NCBI RefSeq assembly: GCF_002355595.1
Contig: NZ_AP017422.1
Span: 2,914,001 to 2,978,000 of the forward strand
Length of the DNA stretch: 64,000 nt
Reading direction: 5' to 3'
DNA from: Filimonas lacunae
GTDB taxonomy: Bacteria > Bacteroidota > Bacteroidia > Chitinophagales > Chitinophagaceae
Part shown: positions 1 through 9,428 of the stretch, one piece after another
Layout of the letters: the number at the start of each line of letters is the position of its first letter
How positions within the stretch are numbered: the stretch's first letter is position 1
Position numbers and translations under genes: made by a program
The notes under the pieces: model-generated
Seen by the model: the letters and a program-made list of their open reading frames with translations, nothing else
Databases searched by the model: none
Told to the model about the DNA's origin: nothing

Positions 1-667
1 TAATGGTGCTGTAAGCTGCCTGCTGCTCCAGCTGGTTTACATGGCCGGTATTGTTTTCTATGGTTTGCTGTACGTTGTTGAGTTGATCCTGTATGGTAAG
101 TACATCATCCATTTTTCTACTTTCTTTCATCAGTTCCAGGTAGCGTGCACGTACTATTTTTTTAGCTTCTGTGCGGGCTTTGGTGTCGATAATACTGGTG
201 GTTACATCTTCGGCTGTGATCTCCTTTTCCTTCACAAGAATGCCACGTCCGTTTAAACTACCCAGCAGGCTTTCAAACTGCGCCACAGGAACTTTTATCG
301 TGAGCGTGTTTTGTACAGTACTTTCTGTTCTTTCCTGTTTTTCGGAAGCTATATAAGCGCCAAAGCTTTTCAGCTGATGATGTAACGCATAGTCAAAGCT
401 GTCGTAGTTATGTAATTCCAGATTTAAGTGGGCAGTTTTAACCAGTTTCTTATCCCAGTCGGCAGCTATTATGGGCGCGCCGCCTGACTGTAACACGGTA
501 ACAGAATCGTTGTATGGCAGGGTGTCACTGGCAGATAATTCCTGTATGTTGCCTATGTTGATGCCAGTGCCTGTTGAATCGGACGCTGCTTCTTTTTGTA
601 ACTCTCCCTGTCCGCATGACATTGCCAGCAAGGCTATTATAGCCATGAAATAGATATACTGTTTCAT
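1..667 (-). CDS. DUF4349-type lipoprotein, N-terminal part (runs off the left edge)
   Basis: The reading frame opens at an ATG at 667 and stays open to base 1, so only the first 222 residues are present and the C-terminus is outside the window. The start is a lipoprotein signal peptide with a lipobox (LAMSC) near residue 17. After a Ser/Thr/Gly-rich linker comes a DUF4349-like region: a conserved strand pair around 'KLVKTAHLNLEL', a 'TIKVPVAQFESLL' segment and an amphipathic helix ('ILVKEKEITAEDVT...IIDTKAR') leading into a coiled coil. In this family a C-terminal membrane helix usually follows the coiled coil. Function unknown; probably envelope-anchored. It is divergent from the gene at 828. 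Confidence 0.8.
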   Translation of the reverse strand, partial: MKQYIYFMAIIALLAMSCGQGELQKEAASDSTGTGINIGNIQELSASDTLPYNDSVTVLQSGGAPIIAADWDKKLVKTAHLNLELHNYDSFDYALHHQLKSFGAYIASEKQERTESTVQNTLTIKVPVAQFESLLGSLNGRGILVKEKEITAEDVTTSIIDTKARTEAKKIVRARYLELMKESRKMDDVLTIQDQLNNVQQTIENNTGHVNQLEQQAAYSTI

Positions 668-827
668 AAATGATTGTAGGTTTGGTGTGTGTTTAAGTAG
701 ATGTTTTGTTGTTAGCAGGCCTGCATCTATTTATTACCAAACAGGGTGTTAAGTAACCAAGTGGTATTGTTAAAGAAAATAGAATTAAAAGAAAGTATTT
801 ATCTTCCCGCTTTATAAGTGTGCAGTT

Positions 828-2030
828 ATGATTAAGGAATACAGGCAATGGTTTAACAGGAATTATTCAGAAAGTTTATACCAACAATACCTCCAGGCAT
901 TAGACAGCCAGTACCCGGGTGCTATAGAATTTCGGGTGGCAGAAACGCCGGTGTTTGTGGGACGCGATTTTAAACATAAAATGCTGGATGCCTGTGAAGC
1001 CATTATTGATGTGATAACGCAGGACAACTTTACTGCCATTACTGATGCGGCTATTCCTGCTGAATGGAACATTCCGGGTAGCCAGCCTTACTCGCATTTT
1101 ATGGTGTTTGACTTTGGTGTTTGCCTGGGCGCAGATGGTTTGCCAGAGCCGCAATTGATAGAGATGCAAGGCTTTCCCAGCTTATTTGGTTTTCAAAGTT
1201 ATATGGCGGCAGCTGCACAAAAGGTATATGCTATTCCTGGTACTTTAACTACTTACCTGAACGGGCACACAGAAGAAAGTTATTTGCAACTTCTGCGTAA
1301 TATTATATTAGGTAGCTGCCAACCGGAAGAAGTGATTTTGCTGGACCTGTTTCCGCATCGTCAGAAAACCCGTATTGATTTTTATTGTACGCAGCATTAT
1401 ACGGGTATAAAGCCTGTATGCCTTACAGCATTGTATTCGGAAGGAAACCGGTTGTATTATACGAATGAGAACGGCCAGCCTGTTCGGGTAAAGCGCATTT
1501 ATAACCGCCTTATCTTCGACGAGCTGGAGCAACAGCTACCGGAAGTAAAGGCTAAAGGCGCTCTTTTGCATGAGCAGCTGGAAGTAGAATGGATACCACA
1601 TCCTGACTGGTTTTACCGGGTGAGTAAATTCACGCTCCCCTATTTACAGCATCCTTATATCCCGGCTACCTCTTTTTTAAGTGATTTACTAGCTATCCCT
1701 GATAACCTTGATCAATATGTATTAAAGCCCTTATTTTCCTTTTCGGGAAGAGGTGTGGAAATAGATGTAACGGCGGAGATGATCAAGCGTATTACAGACC
1801 GGCATAACTGGATACTGCAAAGAAAGGTGGAGTATGCTCCTGTTATTGAAACGCCGGACGGACCAGCTAAAACAGAGATTCGTGTGTTTTATTTCTGGGA
1901 AGAAGGAAAAGCGCGACCTGTTGCCACGCATAACCTGGCACGCCTTAGTAAAGGTAAAATGATTGGGGTAAGCTATAACAAACGGGAAACCTGGGTGGGT
2001 GGCAGCCTTGCTTTTTTTGAAGAAGACTAA
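828..2030 (+). CDS. ATP-grasp-like protein of unknown substrate
   Basis: 400-residue cytosolic protein with no signal peptide. The C-terminal half looks like an ATP-grasp fold: 'QYVLKPLFSFSGRGVEI' resembles the lysine/glycine-rich nucleotide loop, followed by 'WILQRKVEYAPVIET' (adenine-linker-like) and 'TEIRVFYFWEEGKARP' (metal-binding strand). The middle segment 'VKRIYNRLIFDEL...WIPHPDWFYRVSK' resembles circularly permuted ATP-grasp ligases. Such enzymes join a carboxylate to an amine or thiol; the substrate cannot be read here. The stop codon directly abuts the stop codon of the convergent gene at 2031 with no spacer. Family assignment is by motif only and moderately sure. Confidence 0.7.
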   Translation: MIKEYRQWFNRNYSESLYQQYLQALDSQYPGAIEFRVAETPVFVGRDFKHKMLDACEAIIDVITQDNFTAITDAAIPAEWNIPGSQPYSHFMVFDFGVCLGADGLPEPQLIEMQGFPSLFGFQSYMAAAAQKVYAIPGTLTTYLNGHTEESYLQLLRNIILGSCQPEEVILLDLFPHRQKTRIDFYCTQHYTGIKPVCLTALYSEGNRLYYTNENGQPVRVKRIYNRLIFDELEQQLPEVKAKGALLHEQLEVEWIPHPDWFYRVSKFTLPYLQHPYIPATSFLSDLLAIPDNLDQYVLKPLFSFSGRGVEIDVTAEMIKRITDRHNWILQRKVEYAPVIETPDGPAKTEIRVFYFWEEGKARPVATHNLARLSKGKMIGVSYNKRETWVGGSLAFFEED

Positions 2031-2426
2031 CTAGTCTTCTTTTTTGTTTACATCCAATTTAGGAAAGAAGCTCATTAATAATACCACAAAAGATAAAAGC
2101 AGGATAAGATACAGTCCGGCTCTTTTTTCGGGACAATCTCCCATTAAACAGGCTGAGAGCAATAAAAAATTACGAACAGCCCAGGAAATGCCAACAGCAC
2201 TTATCACCACATTGGTTCTTTTAGCCCATATTTTAGGAATCAGGAACAGGACAGCGGATAGAGCAGCTAATACCATGGTTAACAGGCCAGGGCGTCCAAA
2301 ATGGGTAACGCCGGTGTTCATGCCGGTTAGGGTTGCCTGCAAACCGGGAATATAGCTCCAGGGTAAAAAACAAACTCCTATTAAAGCTAACGCTGCTATT
2401 ATTCCTATTGATTGTGAATGTTTCAT
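2031..2426 (-). CDS. Small four-helix membrane protein, unknown function
   Basis: 131 residues starting at the ATG at 2426 ('MKHSQSIGIIAALALIGVC'). The frame is open upstream to 2483, but those codons lie in a perfect terminator hairpin, so the internal ATG is preferred. Four hydrophobic segments are visible: residues 7-25, about 45-65, about 70-90 and 100-120. The tail is charged ('LDVNKKED'). A conserved-looking Cys pair lies in 'LLSACLMGDCPEK'. I do not recognise a named family. It lies immediately behind the susCD terminator and tail-to-tail with the ATP-grasp-like gene. Confidence 0.75.
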   Translation of the reverse strand: MKHSQSIGIIAALALIGVCFLPWSYIPGLQATLTGMNTGVTHFGRPGLLTMVLAALSAVLFLIPKIWAKRTNVVISAVGISWAVRNFLLLSACLMGDCPEKRAGLYLILLLSFVVLLMSFFPKLDVNKKED

Positions 2427-2455
2427 GCTTGAATTCTGGGGCGTAAAAGTAGTAT

Positions 2456-2489
2456 AAAAAAGGTGTGTTACGGTTGGTAACACACCTTT
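2456..2489 (-). terminator. Rho-independent terminator after susC-susD
   Basis: Perfect 13-bp stem (AAAGGTGTGTTAC at 2459-2471, complement at 2477-2489) with a 5-nt loop. A run of A on the plus strand at 2456-2460 gives the U-tract for the leftward susC-susD transcript. It separates that operon from the small membrane-protein gene at 2426. Confidence 0.85.
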
Positions 2490-2515
2490 TTCTATTATCG
2501 GTCTGTATTCAATGA

Positions 2516-4555
2516 TTAGTAGCCAGGGTTTTGATAGGCTTTTTTCTGATCGTCAGTCATCGGCTGCCCACCGATAGTTGTTGCATCTATTTGCAGCGAT
2601 GGTATGGGACGAAGTTTGAAGTGATCATCAATAAAAGTGGCATCCAGGTTAAACTGTTTGGTTCTGCTTACAAGCGTTTCTGTACGTACCAGATCTTCCC
2701 AGCGGTAAAATTCTCCGCATAGTTCGCGGGTGCGTTCATTGAGCATAAAATGAATAAAACGGTCTGCAGTGCTGGATACAGTAGATGGATATTGTTCACT
2801 GGCGGCATTGGAAGTAAACAGGTCGGTAGTGGCCTGCAGGTTGGCTTCTGTGCTGTTTACATCATCTTTAGTACTACCGTCAAATATCCAGGTAGCGGGG
2901 TTTTTAAATTCGCCGGCATGGTAAGCGGCTCTTCTTCTCACTATGTTAATATAATCCAGTGCCCTGGAGTAATTAGCTTTTCGGCCATACGCTTCTGCGG
3001 CAATCAGATAGGTTTCGGCAAAGCGTGCCAGTATGCCATTTCTTACTCCCTTTTCTTCATTATAGTTGGGGGTGGCTCTTACGGGGTCAAGATGTTTTAC
3101 CAATGTAAGGTACTTGTTATCGCTAAAGCCTTCGGTTAATACACCAGATGCATTTTTGTAATAACGTGCAAAAGTTACATACCTGAAACGGTTGGTGTTG
3201 GCGAGGTCGGCACTGGTAAGTGTGGTTGTTTTGTTGTTAACGATAAAAAAGGCTGCCGTATCGCCATTGGTGTAACGAGGTTTGCCTATTAAGGCTGCGC
3301 TGGGTGCATCGGTGGCTGTCCACTTGGCTACGGCATTATTGGCTGTGGCAGAGGTTCCGTTATTACGATAGTAGGCTGTGCGGAATATTTTGTAAAAACG
3401 GGAATCGTTTTTACGGTCGAACAGGTCTATAGTATAATCTGTAGGACGCAGGCGGCGGTATGGACGCATATTAAAGTTGTCTGTGGTTCTTACCAGCCCG
3501 GGAATACCGGCATCGTACTGCATCACGTAAAAGAGATGCGCCCGGTTGCCGCCGGTGCCGCTGGCTCCATTTAAGTTGAGTACATTACTGAACTGTGCTG
3601 CAAAGATGATTTCCTTGCTGGCCTGCGCTGTTTGAAACTCGGCATAGTCGCCTGCTGCAACCGTACTTTGGTAGTTGGTGTTGTATGGTGGATCGCCATC
3701 TGCATTAATAGTGGCTGTTACGGCTACTTTAGGATAACCTTTGGGATATACTCCTTTCCATAAATTCAGATAGTCTGCTTCTAATACATAAGTGCCTGAA
3801 TTAATGACCAGCTCGGCATAGTAAATCGCGCTATCCATGTCGGTAGATTGCTGGCCGCGTTGATCGGTAACAGCGCTACCCCGTGTTAAGTATGCTTTAG
3901 CCAGGAAATGGTTGGCAGCTCCTTTGGTGGCACGGCCGGCTTCTGATACTGTGACTGTTAAGGTTTGTGAAGCAAACTGCAGGTCGGCAATGATCTGTTT
4001 GTATACATTGGCTACTGTTTCTTTTGTAAAATCGCTTCTGCCTGATGATGCTGATTGTACTACCAACGGAACGCTGCCAAACTGTTGCACTAATTGAAAA
4101 TAGTAATAACCGCGTAAAAACCTCAGTTCTGCCACCCGCTGATTTTTAGCAGCTTCGGTTGCCAGTGTTTTGGAAGCCGGGTTGTTGTAGGCAGGTATGT
4201 AGGCTATGCCTAGGTTACAGATGTTAATGCCATTGTAGTTGTTAGTCCATAAATCATTTACAAAGCCCTGAGCAGGGTTTAATGATGCCTGGTCGTAGGT
4301 ATTGTAAAAGCTGTAGTTGAATTGATCGCCCAGTCTGAATTCATCTGTGCCAAAGTTAAATAGGGCATAACACTGCTCGTTCTCAAACTTAAAACGTGTA
4401 GGCACGTAAGCAGATTTTACCAGGTCTTCCAGCCCCTGGTCTGTTTTATAATAATCGTAGGTAAGTGTACTTACCAGCTCTTCCTTTACAAACTTTTTAC
4501 AGGCGCTGAATATGAGCAGCAATAATGATGTATATATAATGATATGCTTTTTCAT
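2516..4555 (-). CDS. SusD/RagB-like outer-membrane glycan-binding lipoprotein
   Basis: 679 residues, long for a SusD protein (usually 480-620). Signal peptide with lipobox 'LLLIFSACKKF'. The family pattern is clear: N-terminal 'TDQGLEDLVKSAYVPTRF' helix, TPR-like helices ('QRVAELRFLRGYYYFQLVQQFGSVPLVV'), and the conserved end 'MLNERTRELCGEFYRWEDLVRTETLV', 'NYNEEKGVRNGILARFAETYLIAAEAY' and 'AYQNPGY'. It caps the SusC channel and binds the incoming oligosaccharide at the cell surface. It follows the susC gene by 25 nt in one operon. The substrate is not deducible from sequence, though the divergent GH105 hydrolase points to a pectin- or ulvan-type uronide. Confidence 0.95.
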   Translation of the reverse strand: MKKHIIIYTSLLLLIFSACKKFVKEELVSTLTYDYYKTDQGLEDLVKSAYVPTRFKFENEQCYALFNFGTDEFRLGDQFNYSFYNTYDQASLNPAQGFVNDLWTNNYNGINICNLGIAYIPAYNNPASKTLATEAAKNQRVAELRFLRGYYYFQLVQQFGSVPLVVQSASSGRSDFTKETVANVYKQIIADLQFASQTLTVTVSEAGRATKGAANHFLAKAYLTRGSAVTDQRGQQSTDMDSAIYYAELVINSGTYVLEADYLNLWKGVYPKGYPKVAVTATINADGDPPYNTNYQSTVAAGDYAEFQTAQASKEIIFAAQFSNVLNLNGASGTGGNRAHLFYVMQYDAGIPGLVRTTDNFNMRPYRRLRPTDYTIDLFDRKNDSRFYKIFRTAYYRNNGTSATANNAVAKWTATDAPSAALIGKPRYTNGDTAAFFIVNNKTTTLTSADLANTNRFRYVTFARYYKNASGVLTEGFSDNKYLTLVKHLDPVRATPNYNEEKGVRNGILARFAETYLIAAEAYGRKANYSRALDYINIVRRRAAYHAGEFKNPATWIFDGSTKDDVNSTEANLQATTDLFTSNAASEQYPSTVSSTADRFIHFMLNERTRELCGEFYRWEDLVRTETLVSRTKQFNLDATFIDDHFKLRPIPSLQIDATTIGGQPMTDDQKKAYQNPGY

Positions 4556-4580
4556 AACGAATGTTTACAGTATACGATAA

Positions 4581-7500
4581 TTAAAGTCCTAATCTCACCC
4601 CTACTACTACGCTTCTGTAGTTAAATGAATTAGGCCCGGGGCCGGAAGTGGAACTGCTAGGATAAGACGACAGGTAAGGAATGGTTTCAGGATCGGCTGT
4701 TTTGTAACTGCTAAACAGAAAAGGATTTAGCACGTTTACATACACGTTTAACCGCGCCACTTTCCATTTGTCGAGCAATGGTTGTGGAAAGCGATAGGTC
4801 AGTGATATGTTTCTTACTCTTACAAAGCTGCCGCTTCTAAAGCCCATAGCCTGCCAGTATTGCTGTATATCAATCGTGTTGTTGGCCTGTGCATATTCAT
4901 TGGAAGGATTGGATGGCGTCCAGTAGTTTACTTTAAACGATTGGTAGCGGCCATTTAGACTGGGGCGCATTTCTCTGATTAAAGATCCCTGACGGGTATA
5001 TACCAGTATGTTTAACTCAAAGTTTTTATAAGTAAGTGTTGAGCTGATACTGCCTGTCCATTTAGGGTTATGTGATCCCAGTACCTGTTTGTCTGTTTCT
5101 GTAATGCTGGTGTCGCCATTGATATCTGCTACATAAGGGCGGCCGGGCTGATAACTGGTGTTAGTTTTGTTACCAGCTTTTTTCCAGAAATAATCAGCCA
5201 GTATGCCGCCTTTGGCGGTATCGCTGTACTGGAATATACGCTGAAACTTATAATCGTAATAAACGCTCAGGGGTTGACCTATAAACCACTGGCTGGATAT
5301 ATTATCCTGTTTGGTATCAAGGCTTACTATCGATTCTTTGTTAATACCGAATATAAAGTCTGTTGTCCAGGTAATGCCTTTAGGATTGGCTATGTTAATG
5401 GTACTAAGGCTAATGTCTATACCCCTGTTCCTGACATCACCTACGTTTACCAACACACTGGAAAAGCCGCTGGTGGTAGGCAGTCGTTTGCTTAATATCT
5501 GGTTACTGTTGGTTTGATAGTATTCGATGGTACCGTTGATGCGGTTGTTAAAAAGGGTAAAATCCAAACCGGCGCTTTTTGATTTGGTTCTTTCCCAGGT
5601 AATATCCAATGGTAAGGTGGATGGGGCGTATCCTTGTGCTGCTGTTCCGCCATAGTTATACGGTGTTCTTATCAGTGTACCGCTGGAGCGGTAAGGATCA
5701 ATACCGGCATTACCTACTTCTCCGTAGCCTATACGCAGTTTCAGGCTGTTTACAAACGAAACGTCGCGCATGAACGATTCCTTATCTATACGCCAGGAAA
5801 AAGCGCCCGACGGAAACACCTGGTGCTGACGGCTGGCGGGTAGCACAGATGACCAGTCGTCCCTTACTGTAAAGGTTAACAGGTATCTGTCCATAAAGCC
5901 ATAGTTTAATCTGCCAAAGGCCGACCAGTTTTTGGTTTTGGTAAAGGTGCCTGTTGTTTGTGTAGGTGTGGTGGCGGCATTGTTTTGTAACGAATACCAT
6001 TTCTGTGTTTCGTATATTAATTGATCGGCTGCTGAGTAGTTTTCTTCAAAGCGGCTTTGCACAAACTCCTGCCCTATCAGAGCATTGATGGAATGTTTGT
6101 TTTTAATACGCGTATCGTAAGTGAGGAGGTTTTGTACCGACCAGGAGAAGTAGCTGCGTGCGGTGTAACTGGCGTTGGCTGTGCCGCCTGCTCTTACGGA
6201 TGAAACAGAACCGTTAAAGGTGCCTATGCGCACGTTAGAAGCATCTATGTTACCTGCTGCTCGCAGTTTCAATCCTTTGATTACCTGAATTTCGGCAAAC
6301 ATGTTGGGAATGGCCCTGTTCACTCTTGTTTCATTAAAAACAGTGTTGGCATCGTTTAAGGGGTTTACAATGTTGGCATCGTTGCCCGGGTTGAGTATAA
6401 ACGTGCCGGATGTGTCGTATGGCCTGGCTATAGGCAGCATGTTGCTGGCTACACCATATACGTTCGGGCCTGTGTTTTGTATGGAGGTGGAATAGATGAT
6501 GCCGCCGCCAAAGTTTACTACTTTATTGGGCCTGATATCGGTGTTTAAGCTAAAGGAATAACGGTTGAAGTCCTGCCCTACCTGTATACCTTTCTGGCCA
6601 AAATAGCCTGCTGAAAAAGAAGCTCTGAATTTTTCGCTACCACCGGTTACTGTAATATTATGGTTGTTGGTGATGCCGGTTTGCAGGCCATTTTTCTGCC
6701 AGTCGTACCCCTTTATTTTGGAGGGATCATAAATGGCTATACTGTCTAATACAGATACCCCTAAATTGGCCATCATGGCTTTTTCTTCTGTGGTGGTAGC
6801 GCGTTTGGCGGCTATAAAGCGACTCCTGTCTATCCACGTGTAACCATCTGCTACCGACTGCCAGGTGTAATAATCCTGCCGGGCCAGAAAGAGTATAGAG
6901 TCCACTCTGGGATCGGGATAATATAGTGAAGTGTTCGTGCCGGTGCCGGGGCTTAAAGCCAAATTATAGGCTTTGTTGCCAAAATAGGCATCGCGTCTTA
7001 ACTGTGCATATTCTGCTGCGCTGAATACCTCCAGTGGACGTATGATGTTATCGAATGACACTTTGCCGTCATATTCTACGGATATTTTACCGGTCTTTCC
7101 TTTTTTGGTAGTTACCTGTATTACGCCGTTAGCGCCGCGTGAGCCGTAGATGGCGGTAGCGGATGCGTCTTTCAATACATCAATGCTTTCAATATCCAAT
7201 GGGTTAATGTCATTGATACTATAGGCAATAGGCACACCATCCAGCACTACCAGCGGATCGTTGGTGGCTACCAGCGAACGGTTTCCGCGTATGCGTATGG
7301 TGGCACCTGAGCCGGGGGCAAAAGATGACGGCGTAGCCACCAGGCCGGGTATGCGGCCCTGTAGTGCCTGTGTTACGTTGGTGGTAGGCACTTCACGTAG
7401 CTTATCCTGGTTAACAGATGCTACGGAGCCGGTAACATCACCTTTGCGCCGGGTACCGTAACCTACCACAATTACGTCCTGCAGGTCGTTGGCATTGGGT

Positions 7501-7802
7501 TTTAAAGCCAACAGCAAAGACGAACCGGTTACAGTTACTTCTATGCTTAAGAAGCCTACTGAACCCACTACCAGTGTGCTGCCCGTAGTGGCCTGAATAC
7601 TAAAGGTGCCGTCTGTTTTGGTAATTGCTTTAGTGGTACCTCCTTTTACCTGTACAGTGGCGTTACTAATGGGAGTTCCGTTTTCATCTGTTACTTTACC
7701 GGTAGTGTTGCCGGATTGGGCTAAAAGATACGTTTGTGAAATGAGGAAGAACGAGACGCATGTCAACAACATGCCCCTTAAGAAATGTTTGTTACAATTC
7801 AT
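4581..7802 (-). CDS. SusC/RagA-like TonB-linked outer-membrane transporter
   Basis: 1073 residues. Signal peptide (about 1-29), then a carboxypeptidase-regulatory-like beta-sandwich ('GKVTDENGTPISNATVQVKGGTTKAI'), the SusC TonB-box/plug signature 'DVIVVGYGTRRKGDVTGSV', the plug domain with 'VLKDASATAIYGSRGANGV', and a C-terminal 22-strand barrel ending in an aromatic-flanked strand ('NYRSVVVGVRLGL'). No N-terminal STN anti-sigma-interaction domain is present, so it is probably not controlled through a FecI/FecR pair. It imports glycan fragments with the SusD partner encoded 25 nt downstream. Divergent from the GH105 gene across 235 bp. Confidence 0.96.
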   Translation of the reverse strand: MNCNKHFLRGMLLTCVSFFLISQTYLLAQSGNTTGKVTDENGTPISNATVQVKGGTTKAITKTDGTFSIQATTGSTLVVGSVGFLSIEVTVTGSSLLLALKPNANDLQDVIVVGYGTRRKGDVTGSVASVNQDKLREVPTTNVTQALQGRIPGLVATPSSFAPGSGATIRIRGNRSLVATNDPLVVLDGVPIAYSINDINPLDIESIDVLKDASATAIYGSRGANGVIQVTTKKGKTGKISVEYDGKVSFDNIIRPLEVFSAAEYAQLRRDAYFGNKAYNLALSPGTGTNTSLYYPDPRVDSILFLARQDYYTWQSVADGYTWIDRSRFIAAKRATTTEEKAMMANLGVSVLDSIAIYDPSKIKGYDWQKNGLQTGITNNHNITVTGGSEKFRASFSAGYFGQKGIQVGQDFNRYSFSLNTDIRPNKVVNFGGGIIYSTSIQNTGPNVYGVASNMLPIARPYDTSGTFILNPGNDANIVNPLNDANTVFNETRVNRAIPNMFAEIQVIKGLKLRAAGNIDASNVRIGTFNGSVSSVRAGGTANASYTARSYFSWSVQNLLTYDTRIKNKHSINALIGQEFVQSRFEENYSAADQLIYETQKWYSLQNNAATTPTQTTGTFTKTKNWSAFGRLNYGFMDRYLLTFTVRDDWSSVLPASRQHQVFPSGAFSWRIDKESFMRDVSFVNSLKLRIGYGEVGNAGIDPYRSSGTLIRTPYNYGGTAAQGYAPSTLPLDITWERTKSKSAGLDFTLFNNRINGTIEYYQTNSNQILSKRLPTTSGFSSVLVNVGDVRNRGIDISLSTINIANPKGITWTTDFIFGINKESIVSLDTKQDNISSQWFIGQPLSVYYDYKFQRIFQYSDTAKGGILADYFWKKAGNKTNTSYQPGRPYVADINGDTSITETDKQVLGSHNPKWTGSISSTLTYKNFELNILVYTRQGSLIREMRPSLNGRYQSFKVNYWTPSNPSNEYAQANNTIDIQQYWQAMGFRSGSFVRVRNISLTYRFPQPLLDKWKVARLNVYVNVLNPFLFSSYKTADPETIPYLSSYPSSSTSGPGPNSFNYRSVVVGVRLGL

Positions 7803-8037
7803 ATAGCAGTGTTTAAGTAAAAAATTATTGCAATCGTTATTGGAATATTAAGGATAATTTTTATACTAATTATCCTGTACTGTCCTGCCTGATATGGAAC
7901 CTTTTCTTATTTTTATAAAAGCGTGCATTTTTTAGGATAACGCAGAAAATCGGGTATGGTTCGCGGCTGGTCAGGAAAGTGCAGGATACAGATGCCAAAA
8001 GGATGCAATAGTATTGTTTACAACTTAATAATGCCAT

Positions 8038-9408
8038 ATGAACAATCTATGTAATAAGCGGGCTTTAATAGTCATAGGCTTTTTTTGTACAGGAATATTG
8101 CCTTTGTCTGTATCTGCCCAGTATATGACTGGTAAGGGCAATGACGCTACTGCTCCCCTACATTTAATGAAACCGGCTTACACAGTGCCTTACGGCGAAA
8201 CTACTCCGCAAAAAGTAACAGCTGTTTTAAAAAGAGTATATCAATATCTGAATGGGGTTACTCCGTTTCAGCTGGTAGATAAAACCAGCAGCCAGGTGGT
8301 GAATGACATCCACACGGCTAATAGTAATACTATTTTTAAGCCGGGCGATTTCAGGCTGTTAAGTTACGAATGGGGTGTAACGTATACGGGTATGCTGGAA
8401 GCGGGTGCTGCTACCGGTGATACTTCGTTTACCAACTATACGCTTAACCGGGTTAATTTCATTGGTGCTGTTACTAACCGGTACCGGAAGTATGTGCAGG
8501 AGAATAAGGGAGCGGCAACTCCTGTTCGCAGTGTATTAACTCCACATGCATTGGATGATGCAGGAGCTATTGCGGCATCTATGATCAAAGCCATACGGAA
8601 TGGAGCAGATGCCACGTTGGTACGCCCTATGGTAGATAATTATCTTACGTATATTATGACTAAAGAGTTTCGTTTAAAGGACGGAACGCTGGCACGTAAC
8701 CGTCCCCAGCCTAATACTTTATGGCTGGACGATTTATATATGAGCCTGCCTGCTATAGCGCAAATGGGGGTACTGACAGGTAACAAAACTTATTATACTG
8801 AGGCATTAAAACAATATCACCAGTTTGCCTCCCGCATGTTTAATAAAGAGAAAGGATTATATATGCATGGCTGGGTACAGGATATGGACCCGCATCCGCA
8901 GTTTCATTGGGCCCGTGCCAATGGCTGGGCTTTGATGACCAAGATTGAATTACTGGATGCTTTGCCGGACAACTATCCCGGCCGTAGTGAAGTGTTGCAG
9001 ATGTTGAAGCTGCATGTGGCAGGACTGGCTGAACGGCAGGATAAAACGGGATTCTGGCACCAGCTGCTGGATAAAAATGACTCTTACCTGGAAACTTCGG
9101 CTACAGCTATCTATGCATATTGTATAGCCCGTGCTATTAATAAAGGCTGGCTGGATGCCAAGGCTTATGGCCCTATGGTATTGCTGGCCTGGAATGCGGT
9201 GAGTACGCAGGTGACAGAGAACGGACAGGTGCAAAACACCTGTGTAGGCACAGGCATGGGGTTTGACCCCGCTTTTTATTATTACCGGCCGGTAAGTAAC
9301 TATGCGGCACATGGTTATGGACCATTATTGCTGGCAGGCGCTGAAATACTTCGTTTACTTCAAAAGCATCCTTTTGAACTGAACGATAGCGCTGTGCAGA
9401 TGAAGTAA
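8038..9408 (+). CDS. GH105-family unsaturated glucuronyl/rhamnogalacturonyl hydrolase, secreted
   Basis: 456 residues with a signal peptide (cleavage near 'SVSAQ', residue 28). The (alpha/alpha)6-barrel of GH88/GH105 is indicated by 'NTLWLDDLYMSLPAIAQMG' (with the conserved Asp of this family), 'GLYMHGWVQDMDPHPQFHWARANGWALMTKIELLDALP', and 'GFWHQLLDKNDSYLETSATAIYAYCIARAINKGWL'. Family members remove the unsaturated uronic acid that polysaccharide lyases leave on oligosaccharides (pectin rhamnogalacturonan, ulvan or similar). The gene is divergent from the SusC/SusD operon, making a minimal uptake-and-trim locus; no lyase gene is present nearby. Confidence 0.9.
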   Translation: MNNLCNKRALIVIGFFCTGILPLSVSAQYMTGKGNDATAPLHLMKPAYTVPYGETTPQKVTAVLKRVYQYLNGVTPFQLVDKTSSQVVNDIHTANSNTIFKPGDFRLLSYEWGVTYTGMLEAGAATGDTSFTNYTLNRVNFIGAVTNRYRKYVQENKGAATPVRSVLTPHALDDAGAIAASMIKAIRNGADATLVRPMVDNYLTYIMTKEFRLKDGTLARNRPQPNTLWLDDLYMSLPAIAQMGVLTGNKTYYTEALKQYHQFASRMFNKEKGLYMHGWVQDMDPHPQFHWARANGWALMTKIELLDALPDNYPGRSEVLQMLKLHVAGLAERQDKTGFWHQLLDKNDSYLETSATAIYAYCIARAINKGWLDAKAYGPMVLLAWNAVSTQVTENGQVQNTCVGTGMGFDPAFYYYRPVSNYAAHGYGPLLLAGAEILRLLQKHPFELNDSAVQMK

Positions 9409-9428
9409 GGAATGCTGCCAGTGTGTGT

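Noticed and set aside
2427-2483. Upstream extension of the small membrane-protein gene
   Set aside because: These codons lie in the susCD terminator stem; the ATG at 2426 gives a normal signal/membrane start.
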